Shown here piece after piece: positions 56,025-63,895 of a stretch of DNA of 64,000 bases. The stretch comes from Saccharopolyspora_D taberi. GTDB taxonomy: Bacteria; Actinomycetota; Actinomycetes; Mycobacteriales; Pseudonocardiaceae. The notes beneath the pieces are model-generated. The model ran no database searches. It had not been told where the DNA came from and saw only the letters and a program-made list of their open reading frames with translations. Position 1 is the first letter of the stretch. Every line of letters starts with the position of its first letter. A program made the position numbers and the translations under genes. The stretch lies in contig NZ_BAAAUX010000026.1 of NCBI RefSeq assembly GCF_039534165.1, forward strand, positions 24,031-88,030, read 5' to 3'.

Positions 56025-57410
56025 ATGAGTCACAACGGCCTGCGGGCCGAATCCCTTGCCCCAGAACAAAAATGGCTGACCCTGCCGGTGGTCGCGGCGG
56101 CCCAGCTGCTCGTGGTCCTGGACGGCACGATCGTCAACATCGCGCTGCCCTCGGCGCAGGACGCGCTGGGAATGTCCGACGCCGACCGGCAGTGGGTGAT
56201 CACCGCCTACGCGCTGGCCTTCGGCGGGCTGCTGATGATCGGCGGCCGGATCGGCAGCGCGCTGGGCCACCGCCGCGCGTTCCGCATCGGACTGATCGGC
56301 TTCGCCGCCGCGTCCGCGCTCGGCGGCGCCGCCCCCGGCCCGGGAACGCTGTTCGCCGCGCGGGCGCTGCAAGGCGCCTTCGCCGCCGTGCTCGCGCCCG
56401 CCGGGCTGTCGATCCTGAGCACCACGTTCACCGAGCCGCGCGAACGCGGCCGGGCGTTCGGCGTGTTCGCCGCGGTCGGCGCCGGTGGCTCGGCCGTCGG
56501 CCTGATCGCGGGCGGACTGCTCACCGAGTACGCCGACTGGCGGTGGTGCCTGCACGTCAACGTGCCGGTGGCCCTGCTCGCCGCGCTCGGCACGGCGTCC
56601 GTCCCGCGCGACCGGCCCTCCACGGGCGGACGGCTCGACGTCGCGGGAGCGCTGCTGAGCGCGGCCGGATTCGCCGCCGTGGTGCAGGGCTTCAGCCAGG
56701 CCGAATCCCGGAGCTGGGGCTCGCCGATCGTGCTGGGCCTGCTGGCCGCCGGGGTCCTTCTGGTGGCCGCGTTCGTGGCCGTCGAGCGCCGCGCGCCCCA
56801 CCCGCTGCTGCCGATGCGCGTGCTCCGGGACCGCGCCCGCGCGGGCGCGTTCGCCTCGGTCGGGCTGATGTTCACCGCGATGTTCGGCTTCTACCTGTTC
56901 ATGAGCTACTACGCGCAGACCGTCCTCGGCTTCTCGCCGGTCCAGGCCGGGCTGATGCTGATCATCAACGCGGTGGCCGCGCTGGCCGGGTCGACGCTGA
57001 TCGCGGGAAGGCTGCACGACCGCGTGCCACCGGCCGCGCTGATCCTGCCGGGTCTGATCGCCGCTGCCGCCGGAATGTTCCTGCTGACACGCGAACCAGC
57101 GCTGTACCTGGTCCCCGCGCTGGTGCTGACGGGGCTCGGGCTCGGTTGCGTCATGTCCCCGACCGCGAGCCTCGCCACCGCAGGCGTGCGCGGGGAGGAC
57201 ATCGGAGCCGCGTCGGCGGCCTACAACGCCGCCCAGCAGCTCGGCGCCGCGCTGGGAACGGCATTGCTCAACACCATCGCGGTCAGCTCCTCCCCCGAAG
57301 GCACCACGTCCGTCCACGGATACACCACGGCGCTGGGGTTCGCGGCCGGAATCCTCGTCGTGGCAACGGGAATCGCCGCACTGACCGTCCGGGGCAAGGA
57401 GACGCCATGA
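56025..57410 (+). CDS. MFS drug:proton antiporter (DHA2/EmrB family)
   Basis: 461 residues, predicted 14 TM helices. 'LLVVLDGTIVNIALPSAQDALGMSDADRQWVITAYALAFGGLLMIGGRIGSALGHRRAF' contains motif D1 (LDxTIVNVALP) and motif A; 'AGLSILSTTFTEPRERGRAFGVFAAVGAGGSAVGLIAGGLLTEYADWRWCLHVNVPV' contains motif C and the WRW element. This is the 14-TMS subfamily that exports antibiotics and dyes. ATG 56025; an upstream ATG at 55980 lacks a ribosome-binding site. The stop codon overlaps an ATG of a small remnant. Confidence 0.92.
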   Translation: MSHNGLRAESLAPEQKWLTLPVVAAAQLLVVLDGTIVNIALPSAQDALGMSDADRQWVITAYALAFGGLLMIGGRIGSALGHRRAFRIGLIGFAAASALGGAAPGPGTLFAARALQGAFAAVLAPAGLSILSTTFTEPRERGRAFGVFAAVGAGGSAVGLIAGGLLTEYADWRWCLHVNVPVALLAALGTASVPRDRPSTGGRLDVAGALLSAAGFAAVVQGFSQAESRSWGSPIVLGLLAAGVLLVAAFVAVERRAPHPLLPMRVLRDRARAGAFASVGLMFTAMFGFYLFMSYYAQTVLGFSPVQAGLMLIINAVAALAGSTLIAGRLHDRVPPAALILPGLIAAAAGMFLLTREPALYLVPALVLTGLGLGCVMSPTASLATAGVRGEDIGAASAAYNAAQQLGAALGTALLNTIAVSSSPEGTTSVHGYTTALGFAAGILVVATGIAALTVRGKETP

Positions 57411-57479
57411 CCGAGTTCCCCGGAGTTCGACGAGAACGCGGTCTTCTACTCGGTGCGGGAGCTGCCGGTTGCCTGGTAG
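57408..57479 (+). pseudogene. internally deleted gene remnant (start and C-terminus only)
   Basis: ATG 57408 overlaps the MFS stop (ATGA) and reads MTEFP; after a frame shift the sequence continues from 57423 as EFDENAVFYSVRELPVAW and TAG at 57477. Seventeen of 18 codons of this tail end in G or C, and it reads like a genuine C-terminus. I interpret it as a former downstream cistron of the MFS gene that has lost all but its ends. It is overlapped by the 3' end of the HAD gene on the other strand. Confidence 0.4.
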
Positions 57480-58132
57480 CTGAGCTCGGCCAGCCCGTCA
57501 AACTGCCAGTCGAAGGTGTCCGAACCGGTCGGCGGGTCCCCGCCGGGCCGGTGCACGTAGGCGGTGCGCATGCCGCACGCCTGGGCGCCGCGGAGGTCCC
57601 AGGCGTGCGCGGCCACCATGAGCACGCGTTCCGGTGGACATCCGGCGGTGTCGATGGCGAGCCGGTACACCTCGGGCGCCGGTTTGTAGGCCCGGACGGC
57701 TTCGGCGGACAGGGCTTGGTGCCAGCGCAGCCCGGCATGCGCGTTGAGCCGGAGCAGCGCGGCGCGGCTCGCGTTCGACAGTCCCACCAAGGGGAATCGC
57801 TCCGCGAGCCGCGCGAGACCGGCCGCGGAGTCGTCCCAGGCCGGCAGGCGTTGACCAGCCGTGGCGAGCCGGGCGATGGCCGCCGGATCGGTGAGCCCGG
57901 CGCGGTCGGCCACCCGTCGAGCGGCCTCGGCGTCGATGACCTCGGAGTTGGCGTACGCGCGGTGCCCCCGCGCGATCCGCTGCTGCTCGGTCTCGACGTG
58001 CTGCTGCCACAGGGCGAGCAGTTCGCCGCCGGATTCCGGCGCCGCGGCGCGGATTTCCGCCCCGAGCCCGCCGGGCTCGTCGACCAGGGTTCCGAGGACG
58101 TCGAAGACGACGACATCGACATCGCGGATCAT
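57446..58132 (-). CDS. haloacid dehalogenase-type hydrolase (HAD type II)
   Basis: 228 residues from ATG 58132 (GGAGT upstream). Motif I 'VVVFDVLGTLVDEPGG' with nucleophile Asp, motif II 'LVGLSNASRAALLRL', catalytic Lys in 'AYKPAPEVYRLA', motif III 'MVAAHAWDLRGAQACGMRTAYVHRPG'. This is the L-2-haloacid dehalogenase / (S)-2-haloacid subfamily; the natural substrate may be a phosphorylated or halogenated acid. Divergent from a CGNR regulator with two operator-like repeats in between. Confidence 0.92.
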   Translation of the reverse strand: MIRDVDVVVFDVLGTLVDEPGGLGAEIRAAAPESGGELLALWQQHVETEQQRIARGHRAYANSEVIDAEAARRVADRAGLTDPAAIARLATAGQRLPAWDDSAAGLARLAERFPLVGLSNASRAALLRLNAHAGLRWHQALSAEAVRAYKPAPEVYRLAIDTAGCPPERVLMVAAHAWDLRGAQACGMRTAYVHRPGGDPPTGSDTFDWQFDGLAELSYQATGSSRTE

Positions 58133-58142
58133 GCGCACTCCC

Positions 58143-58202
58143 GTCACTGGTTCAACTGGTGACGATATTGCCTCGAGCCGCGTCACCGGTCAAGATGGTG
58201 AC
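58143..58202. promoter_or_regulatory. pair of 21-bp dyads in the HAD/CGNR divergent region
   Basis: Two related 21-bp elements, 58143-58163 and 58182-58202, both begin GTCAC and end GGTGAC with consensus GTCACYGGT..A..TGGTGAC. Each is an inverted repeat; the centres are 39 bp apart. The first lies 11 bp before the HAD ATG, the second abuts the CGNR GTG, so bound protein would block both genes. Repression by the CGNR protein is inferred. Confidence 0.75.
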
Positions 58203-58742
58203 GTGGATTTCGCGTTCGTCAGCGGCAACCCGGCACTCGACCTGGCAGGCACCGTGGGCTCTCGGCGGGACGCGCCCGTCGACACCCTGACCGAGCCCGC
58301 CGACCTCGAACGCTGGGTGGCCGAATGCGAAGAGCTGCCCGACCGCGTCACCGCCGACGCGGAGACGTTCGCGTCCGCGTTGGAACTGCGCGAAGCGATC
58401 TACCGGCTCGCCCTCGATCGCGTGCACGGCCGCGCCTTCAACCGGAGCAGCCTGCGGACCGTCAACGACACGGCCACCTGGCCGGTCCTCGCGATCAAGC
58501 TCAGCGACGCGGGACTGCGCATGTCGGGCGACCTCCGCGCGACGCTCAGCCACATCGCCCGCAGCGCGATCACCCTGCTCGCCGATCCTGGCGCCTGCCT
58601 CAAGGAGTGCGGTCGCGCCGACTGCACGCGCATCTACCTGGACCGCTCGCGCGGCGCCCGGCGCACGTGGTGCGGGATGGAGGAGTGCGGCAACCGGGTC
58701 AAGGCCGCAGCCTACCGAGCGCGCAGGCGCGCCGGGCGCTGA
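58203..58742 (+). CDS. ABATE-CGNR zinc-finger transcriptional regulator
   Basis: 179 residues from GTG 58203. N-terminal ABATE domain ('FVSGNPALDLAGTVGSRRDAPVDTLTEPADLERWVAEC'), C-terminal CGNR zinc finger ('CLKECGRADCTRIYLDRSRGARRTWCGMEECGNRVKAAAYRAR') with the four cysteines and the CGN-R motif. This family is thought to bind DNA by the C-terminal finger and sense a ligand with ABATE; functions are poorly characterised. The layout with a divergent hydrolase gene and duplicated dyads suggests it regulates the HAD gene and itself. Confidence 0.92.
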   Translation: MDFAFVSGNPALDLAGTVGSRRDAPVDTLTEPADLERWVAECEELPDRVTADAETFASALELREAIYRLALDRVHGRAFNRSSLRTVNDTATWPVLAIKLSDAGLRMSGDLRATLSHIARSAITLLADPGACLKECGRADCTRIYLDRSRGARRTWCGMEECGNRVKAAAYRARRRAGR

Positions 58743-58958
58743 TCACGAATCCTGTTCGCGGCGAAGGATTCCGGCGCAGCCCGGACAAGAAGGCAGCACG
58801 ATCCAGTCCATTTCGGACGGCCGCGCCAGCGGGACCTGCTCGCCGCACACGGCGACTGCCGACGGTTCGCCTTCCCAGCGGCGACCCCGGAAGGCATGCC
58901 GGGCACCGCCATGCGCGCCGGCGTTCGGGACCGGGTGCCAGAAGTGACGGTCGATCAT
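58743..58958 (-). CDS. 71-aa small cysteine protein (zinc-finger-like)
   Basis: Starts MIDRHFWHPVPNAGAHGG and contains 'AVCGEQVPL' and 'PSCPGCAGILRREQDS', giving a possible C-x(n)-C-x2-C metal site. Its ATG overlaps the stop of the upstream gene (ATGA), so the two are coupled. Short proteins of this type are common in actinobacteria near DUF397/XRE clusters, where their function is unknown. Confidence 0.7.
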   Translation of the reverse strand: MIDRHFWHPVPNAGAHGGARHAFRGRRWEGEPSAVAVCGEQVPLARPSEMDWIVLPSCPGCAGILRREQDS

Positions 58959-59260
58959 CTCTCCCCCGCCGCGCCGACCTGCTCGTCCAGCAACGCCCAG
59001 CGCGCGGCGAGGTAGACGCGGCACGGCGACTTGGGCTGCCGCCAAAGTCGTTGCCAGCGCCGGAGAATCCGGGAGCACGCGGGGCACTGGCCGGTCTCGT
59101 CCGGCTCGTGCTCGGCCATCAGCGCCCGTACTGCGGCGACCAGCGACGGCATCTCGGTGCGCGCGACCTCGCTGACGGCGTGGTCGTCGCCGCGGTCGGC
59201 GATCTCGGCCAGCAGGTCGAGCCGTCGGCGCACGGATTCGTTGAGTTCGTTGAGAAACAT
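58955..59260 (-). CDS. 101-aa protein with CxxC motif
   Basis: MFLNELNESVRRRLDLLAEI ... 'ETGQCPACSRILRRWQRLW' ... 'CRVYLAARWALLDEQ'. A helical protein with a single CxxC zinc-knuckle-like element. ATG 59260; upstream in-frame residues are Pro/Arg-rich and unlikely. It forms a two-gene unit with the 71-aa cysteine protein and is divergent from the Scr1/DUF397 pair. Function unknown. Confidence 0.7.
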   Translation of the reverse strand: MFLNELNESVRRRLDLLAEIADRGDDHAVSEVARTEMPSLVAAVRALMAEHEPDETGQCPACSRILRRWQRLWRQPKSPCRVYLAARWALLDEQVGAAGER

Positions 59261-59285
59261 GGGCACCTGTTCGGGTGGTCGGCGT

Positions 59286-59601
59286 GGACCCGAGAAGCCC
59301 GCGCGGCCCGGCGCTGGGAGGTTTTCCGGGCCGCGCGGACCCCGGCAGCACGCGATCGTGAGCCTCGGGCTCACGCGGAGTCACCGCGTGCCACAGCTGA
59401 CCACACCGCCGGGGGAGGGGGAACGGTGCGGTCGGCCGATCGGGGGATTTCCGGTTAACAGAGCCAAGTTCGCTACGGTTGTACCTACAAGCCCCGCAGC
59501 TCTTGACTCCGCCGAACCGGCGAGACCAAGATTAGGACCGTCCGCTTTTCCTGTACATACACCTTTCCGGTGATGTCCGGGAACCGGCGAAAGGACCGGC
59601 A
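59286..59601. promoter_or_regulatory. intergenic region before the Scr1-type regulator
   Basis: The 341-bp gap contains a GC-rich hairpin (GCGCGGCCCGG ... CCGGGCCGCGC) near 59310-59335, a TTGTA-cc-TACAA dyad at 59479-59490, and a CTGTACATACAC element near 59551. These last two A+T-rich sites are candidate operators or promoter elements for the XRE gene. No gene is supported. Confidence 0.4.
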
Positions 59602-60477
59602 GTGTCTTCGACCTCCAGCTCCATCACCATGCAGCAGCGCCAGCTCGGCAACGAGCTGCGCAAGCTCCGCGAAGCCGCCCAGCTCACGCAGGAGCAGGCG
59701 TCCGAACATCTCGGCAAGGCGCACAACAAGGTCACCCGCGTCGAGAGCGGCAAGGTCGGCATCTCCGAGCCGGACCTGGAGTCGCTGCTCAAGCTCTACA
59801 AGGCGACGCCGAAGGACAAGCTGTGGTGCCGCGAACTCGCCAAGGGTGCCCGCCGCCGACGCGGACGTCCGAGCGAGCCGATGCTGTATCGCGGTCCGAA
59901 GTGGTTCCGCCCGTTCCGGGACTTCGAGCAGAGCGCGACCGAGGTGATGATGGTCGGCTCGGAGATTCTGCCGGGCATCCTGCAGACCGAGGACTACACG
60001 CGGAGCATGTTCGCCGGTCGTGGCTCGGATCCCAACGGCAAGGATGTCGAGGACCATGTCCGGATTCGCAAGGAGCGACAGGAACTTCTCACTCGTGAGG
60101 GCGCGGGACAGTTCTCGTTCGTGCTCAGTGAATCCGCCCTGCGGCGGCAGATCGGATATTCCACGACCATGGCCGATCAGCTCGACTACCTCGCCGAGCT
60201 CGCCCTGCGCTCCAACATCAACATCCAGGTCGTCCCGTTCAACACGCTGTCATACGAAGACATCGCTTATGCCTTCGTGATCTTTCGCTTCGACGAGGAC
60301 ACCAGCACCGACATCGTCTATATCGAGATGTATGACAACGCCATCTACATCGATAGGCCAGCGGATGCCGTGGGCCGCTACCACGAACTCCTGAGCAGGC
60401 TCTATGGGATTGCCTTGGGTCCTGTCGAGTCGCGTAACTTCATCCGTGAGCTGGCAAGCCAGTTCGCTGGGAGATGA
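59602..60477 (+). CDS. XRE-family regulator, Scr1-type TA-like antitoxin (DUF5753)
   Basis: 291 residues. N-terminal HTH 'RQLGNELRKLREAAQLTQEQASEHLGKAHNKVTRVESGKVGISEPDLESLLKLY'; C-terminal DUF5753 domain with 'SEILPGILQTEDYTRSMF', 'VRIRKERQELL', 'FVLSESALRRQIG', 'LALRSNINIQVVPF'. These proteins pair with DUF397 proteins; the Streptomyces Scr1/Scr2 pair behaves in a toxin-antitoxin-like and developmental manner. GTG start. The TGA overlaps a possible ATG of the partner gene. Confidence 0.93.
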   Translation: MSSTSSSITMQQRQLGNELRKLREAAQLTQEQASEHLGKAHNKVTRVESGKVGISEPDLESLLKLYKATPKDKLWCRELAKGARRRRGRPSEPMLYRGPKWFRPFRDFEQSATEVMMVGSEILPGILQTEDYTRSMFAGRGSDPNGKDVEDHVRIRKERQELLTREGAGQFSFVLSESALRRQIGYSTTMADQLDYLAELALRSNINIQVVPFNTLSYEDIAYAFVIFRFDEDTSTDIVYIEMYDNAIYIDRPADAVGRYHELLSRLYGIALGPVESRNFIRELASQFAGR

Positions 60478-60497
60478 GCAAGGAAGGACGGAGCCAT

Positions 60498-60785
60498 ATG
60501 GCCAACCTAGGCATCAACTGGGCAGATGTCCGCTTCACCAAGTCGTCGTACAGCGGCACCAACGGCGGTAACTGCGTTGAGTTGGGCATCGCCTGGACGG
60601 ACGTCGAGTTCACCAAGTCGTCGTACAGCACCAACGACGGCGGCAACTGCGTCGAGCTGGGCAACGCCGCGAGCGTGATCGGGATCCGCGACTCCAAGCT
60701 GGGCGAGCACAGCCCGGTCCTGGAGTTCACCCCGAACGCGTTCCGGGCGTTCCTGACCCACCTGAAGTCGGGCTCGCTCGACTGA
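60498..60785 (+). CDS. DUF397 protein with duplicated motif
   Basis: 95 residues from ATG 60498, which has a GGAG 7 nt upstream; ATG 60474, overlapping the regulator's stop, would add 8. The DUF397 core (W..F.KSSYS...NCVE) is present twice in tandem: 'INWADVRFTKSSYSGTNGGN' and 'IAWTDVEFTKSSYSTNDGGN', then the usual 'IGIRDSKLGEHSPVLEFTPNAFRAFL'. Normal DUF397 proteins have one copy (about 60-70 residues), so a 75-bp internal duplication has occurred. Partner of the upstream Scr1-type regulator. Confidence 0.9.
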   Translation: MANLGINWADVRFTKSSYSGTNGGNCVELGIAWTDVEFTKSSYSTNDGGNCVELGNAASVIGIRDSKLGEHSPVLEFTPNAFRAFLTHLKSGSLD

Positions 60786-60794
60786 GCAAGATCA

Positions 60795-60824
60795 CGGGGT
60801 GGCGGTCCGGCGACCGCCACCCCG
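60795..60824 (+). terminator. terminator after DUF397 gene
   Basis: CGGGGTGGCGGTC with a 4-nt loop and perfect complement to 60824, 10 bp after the stop. No T tract. Confidence 0.75.
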
Positions 60825-60851
60825 GCCGCTGCCGATGATCGGAGTTCCGCG

Positions 60852-61736
60852 ATGGGCGAGTTGAAGTTCGAGCAGGACCTGGTGCGGGCGCTGCTGCGGG
60901 ATCAGCATCCGGATCTCGCCGACCTCGAACTCCGGGACGTCGCCGGAGGCTGGGACAACCAGCACTGGCGCCTCGGGGAAGAACTGGCCGTGCGCCTGCC
61001 GCGCTCCGAGCGGGCGCCGGATCTGCTGCACACCGAGCAGACCTGGCTTCCGGTGCTGGCCGAGCGCCTGCCGCTGCCGACGCCCACCCCGGTTCGCATC
61101 GGCAAGCCTTCGAACCTGTTCGAGCACACCTGGACGATCGTGCGCTGGGTCGATGGTGAGCCTGCCGATCGCGCACCGATCACCCGCGTCGACGCCGCCG
61201 AGGTCCTCGCGGAGTTTCTCGGGGCGCTGCACCACCAGGCTCCGGCCGACGCCCCGGCCAGCCAGACGCGCGGCATCCCCCTGGCCGGTTTGCAGGAGGT
61301 TATCGGCGGCTGGCTCGAGGTCATCGCCGACCACTCGGACGCCGACGCTGTGCGGGAGGTGTGGGAGAAGGCCGTCGCGGCGCCCGCCTGGCAGGGCGCG
61401 CCGGTCTGGCTGCACGGCGATCTGCATCCGGCCAACGTGGTCGTCCGGGACGGGGTGCTCGCCGGGGTGATCGACTTCGGCGACATGTGCGCGGGCGATC
61501 CCGCGACCGATCTCTCCGCCGCTTGGATCCTGCTGCCCTCCGGCGCGGCGGGCCGGTTCTTCGACGCCTACGAGCACGCCGACGAAGCCACCACCGCGCG
61601 GGCCCGGGGCTGGGCCGTCATGCGCGCGCTGAACCTGATCTGGATCGGGCAGCGCGGCAGGCTCGGCCTGCCCGGGGGCAAGCCGACCTGGGAACCGGCG
61701 GGTTACGCCACGCTCGAACGGGTCCTGGCGGGCTGA
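60852..61736 (+). CDS. aminoglycoside phosphotransferase-family kinase
   Basis: 294 residues. 'WDNQHWRLGEELAVRLPRS' (nucleotide loop), Brenner motif 'VWLHGDLHPANVVV' with catalytic Asp, and 'GVIDFGDMCAGDPATDLSAAW' (metal-binding DFG-like). Close to the APH/choline-kinase-like enzymes that modify small molecules; antibiotic resistance is possible but many members act in metabolism. Terminator-separated from DUF397 and apparently monocistronic. Confidence 0.92.
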   Translation: MGELKFEQDLVRALLRDQHPDLADLELRDVAGGWDNQHWRLGEELAVRLPRSERAPDLLHTEQTWLPVLAERLPLPTPTPVRIGKPSNLFEHTWTIVRWVDGEPADRAPITRVDAAEVLAEFLGALHHQAPADAPASQTRGIPLAGLQEVIGGWLEVIADHSDADAVREVWEKAVAAPAWQGAPVWLHGDLHPANVVVRDGVLAGVIDFGDMCAGDPATDLSAAWILLPSGAAGRFFDAYEHADEATTARARGWAVMRALNLIWIGQRGRLGLPGGKPTWEPAGYATLERVLAG

Positions 61737-61775
61737 TCGCGCCCCGGCGTCGGCACAGCGGTGGCTTCTCCGGGC

Positions 61776-62174
61776 TCAGGAAGCGCCGCGGTAGGTGCCG
61801 AAGGTCCAGAGGTTGCCCTCCGGGTCGCGCACCGTCAGCGTGTACGACTCGGCTCCCGAGCCGAACCTGGCGTTGTGCGGGGGCTCAAGCACCTCGCCGC
61901 CTGCTTCGCGCACGCGGTCGTGGACCGCGTCCACCTCGTCGGTCGCGAGGTAGATCGCGCTGCTGCCCGCCCGCATCTGACCGTGAACGCTGTCCACGTG
62001 CTTCGTGCCGCCGACGACCAGTGCGCCGCCCTCGGGCCAGGACAGCTCCGCGTGCACGATGTCGCCGACGTCGTCCGTGGCCGCCAGCTCCTCGCGGAAT
62101 CCGAGGACGTCGACGAGGAAGCGGCAGGCCGCGCGGGTGTCGTCGTAGTGGAGGATCGGCAGAAGAGCAGTCAC
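61776..62174 (-). CDS. VOC family (glyoxalase/bleomycin resistance-like) protein
   Basis: 132 residues. Two beta-alpha-beta-beta-beta modules; 'LPILHYDDTRAACRFLVDVLGF', 'GSSAIYLATDEVDAVHDRVREAGGEVLEPP' and 'SYTLTVRDPEGNLWTFGTY' are standard VOC elements, with a terminal Glu replaced by the D-P-E-G-N-L-W loop. It may bind a metal or sequester a ligand; specific reaction unknown. GTG start at 62174. Divergent from the DGPF-ECF42 pair. Confidence 0.9.
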   Translation of the reverse strand: MTALLPILHYDDTRAACRFLVDVLGFREELAATDDVGDIVHAELSWPEGGALVVGGTKHVDSVHGQMRAGSSAIYLATDEVDAVHDRVREAGGEVLEPPHNARFGSGAESYTLTVRDPEGNLWTFGTYRGAS

Positions 62175-62342
62175 GCGTGGAGGCTAGCTCCGGTCAACAT
62201 CGGGATCGCGGGGGACGTCGGCCAGGCGCATGCTCCGCCCCGGAAAAAAATTCTGGGCGGCGATGTCGAGAACCCGCGATCGGCTCCGTCCCAGGCTGTG
62301 AATGCGACCAGAATGGGTCGCACCAGCACCGAGGAGAACATC

Positions 62343-62750
62343 ATGGCCAAGTACCTGCTGCTCAAGCACTACCGAGGCGCTCCGGCCGCGGTCAACGACG
62401 TGCCGATGGACCAGTGGACGCCGGAGGAGATCTCGGCGCACATGCGGTACATGCAGGACTTCGCGGACCGGCTGGAGAAGACCGGCGAGTTCGTCGACGG
62501 TCAGGCGCTCGCCGAAGAGGGGGCCTGGGTCCGGTACGACGGCGAGGGGCGCCCGCCGGTCACCGACGGGCCGTTCGCCGAGACCAAGGACCTCATCGCC
62601 GGCTGGATGGTGATCGACGTCGACAGCTACGAGCGCGCCGTCGAGCTGGCCGGGGAGCTGTCGGCCGCGCCCGGGGCGGGCGGGAAGCCGATCCACGAGT
62701 GGCTGGAGCTGCGGCCGTTCATGGCGCCGCCGCCCATCGTCTCGGAGTGA
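62343..62750 (+). CDS. YciI-like DGPF-domain protein
   Basis: 135 residues: 'YLLLKHYRGAPAAVNDVPMDQWTPEEISAHMRYMQDFADRLEKTGEFVDGQALAE' and 'VTDGPFAETKDLIAGWMVIDVDSYERAVELAGELSAAPG' with the DGPF motif. ATG 62343 with GAGGAG 6 nt upstream. DGPF proteins are invariably encoded beside ECF42-type sigma factors, their presumed targets or accessories. Its TGA overlaps the sigma factor GTG (GTGA). Confidence 0.95.
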   Translation: MAKYLLLKHYRGAPAAVNDVPMDQWTPEEISAHMRYMQDFADRLEKTGEFVDGQALAEEGAWVRYDGEGRPPVTDGPFAETKDLIAGWMVIDVDSYERAVELAGELSAAPGAGGKPIHEWLELRPFMAPPPIVSE

Positions 62751-63895
62751 CCGTGGACGAGGCCCTGATCCGGAGCCTCATCCCGGGCGTGCTCGGAATC
62801 CTCGTCCGCCGCGGAGCCGACTTCGCGGCGGCCGAGGACGCCGTGCAGGACGCGCTGGTGGAGGCGGTCCGCACCTGGCAGGACGATCCGCCGCGGGACC
62901 CGAAGGGCTGGCTGGTCGCCGTGGCCTGGCGCCGGTTCCTCGACACGACCCGGGCCGACGCGGCTCGTCGGCGGCGGGAGGATCACGTCGAGGCCGAGCC
63001 CGCGCCGGAGCCCGGGCCCTCCTCGGACGACACGCTCCAGCTCTACTTCCTGTGCGCGCATCCGTCGCTGACGCCGTCGTCGGCGGTCGCGCTCACGCTG
63101 CGCGCCGTGGGCGGGCTGACCACCCGCCAGATCGCCCAGGCGTACCTGGTGCCGGAGGCGACCATGGCGCAGCGGATCAGCCGCGCCAAGCGCACCGTCT
63201 CCGGCGTGCGGTTCGACCAGCCCGGCGACGTCGCGACCGTGCTGCGCGTGCTCTACCTGGTGTTCAACGAGGGCTACTCCGGCGACGTCGACCTCGCCGC
63301 CGAGGCCATCCGGCTCACCCGGCAGCTCGCGGCGGCGATCGACCACCCGGAGGTCGCGGGGCTGCTCGCCCTGATGCTGCTGCACCACGCCCGGCGCGCG
63401 ACCCGGACCGCGCCGGACGGAGGGCTGGTGCCGCTCGCCGAGCAGGACCGCGGCCGGTGGGACACCGCGCTGATCGCGGAAGGCGTCGAGATCCTCCAGG
63501 CGGCGCTCGCCCGCGACCGGCTGGGCGAGTTCCAGGCCCAGGCCGCCATCGCGGCGCTGCACGCCGACGCGGTGGACGCGGCCGAGACCGACTGGCCGCA
63601 GATCGTCGAGTGGTACGACGAGCTCGCTCGGCTGACCGGCAGCCCGGTCGTCCGGCTCAACCGCGCGGTGGCGGTCGGCGAAGCCGACGGGCCGCGCGCC
63701 GGACTCGCGGCGCTCGCGGAACTGGACGACTCGCTGCCCCGGTACTCCGCCGTCGCGGCGTACCTGCACGAACGCGACGGCGACCTCGCGACGGCGGCAC
63801 GGTTGTACGCCGAGGCCGCGCAGAAGGCGGCGAACCTCGGGGAGCGGGAGTATCTCACTCGGCAGGCCGCTCGGCTCAACGCTCGGCGGGGGTGA
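62747..63895 (+). CDS. ECF42-type RNA polymerase sigma factor
   Basis: 382 residues from GTG 62747. Sigma-2 region 'GILVRRGADFAAAEDAVQDALVEAVRTWQDDPPRDPKGWLVAVAWRRFLDTTR', sigma-4 region 'LTLRAVGGLTTRQIAQAYLVPEATMAQRISRAKRTV', then a C-terminal ~200-residue helical TPR-like extension ('VLRVLYLVFNEGYSGD', 'LARLTGSPVVRLNRAVAVGEADGPRAGLAAL'). This architecture is group ECF42. No anti-sigma factor is adjacent; the C-terminal extension is thought to control activity, with DGPF proteins as regulon members. Confidence 0.95.
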   Translation: MTVDEALIRSLIPGVLGILVRRGADFAAAEDAVQDALVEAVRTWQDDPPRDPKGWLVAVAWRRFLDTTRADAARRRREDHVEAEPAPEPGPSSDDTLQLYFLCAHPSLTPSSAVALTLRAVGGLTTRQIAQAYLVPEATMAQRISRAKRTVSGVRFDQPGDVATVLRVLYLVFNEGYSGDVDLAAEAIRLTRQLAAAIDHPEVAGLLALMLLHHARRATRTAPDGGLVPLAEQDRGRWDTALIAEGVEILQAALARDRLGEFQAQAAIAALHADAVDAAETDWPQIVEWYDELARLTGSPVVRLNRAVAVGEADGPRAGLAALAELDDSLPRYSAVAAYLHERDGDLATAARLYAEAAQKAANLGEREYLTRQAARLNARRG

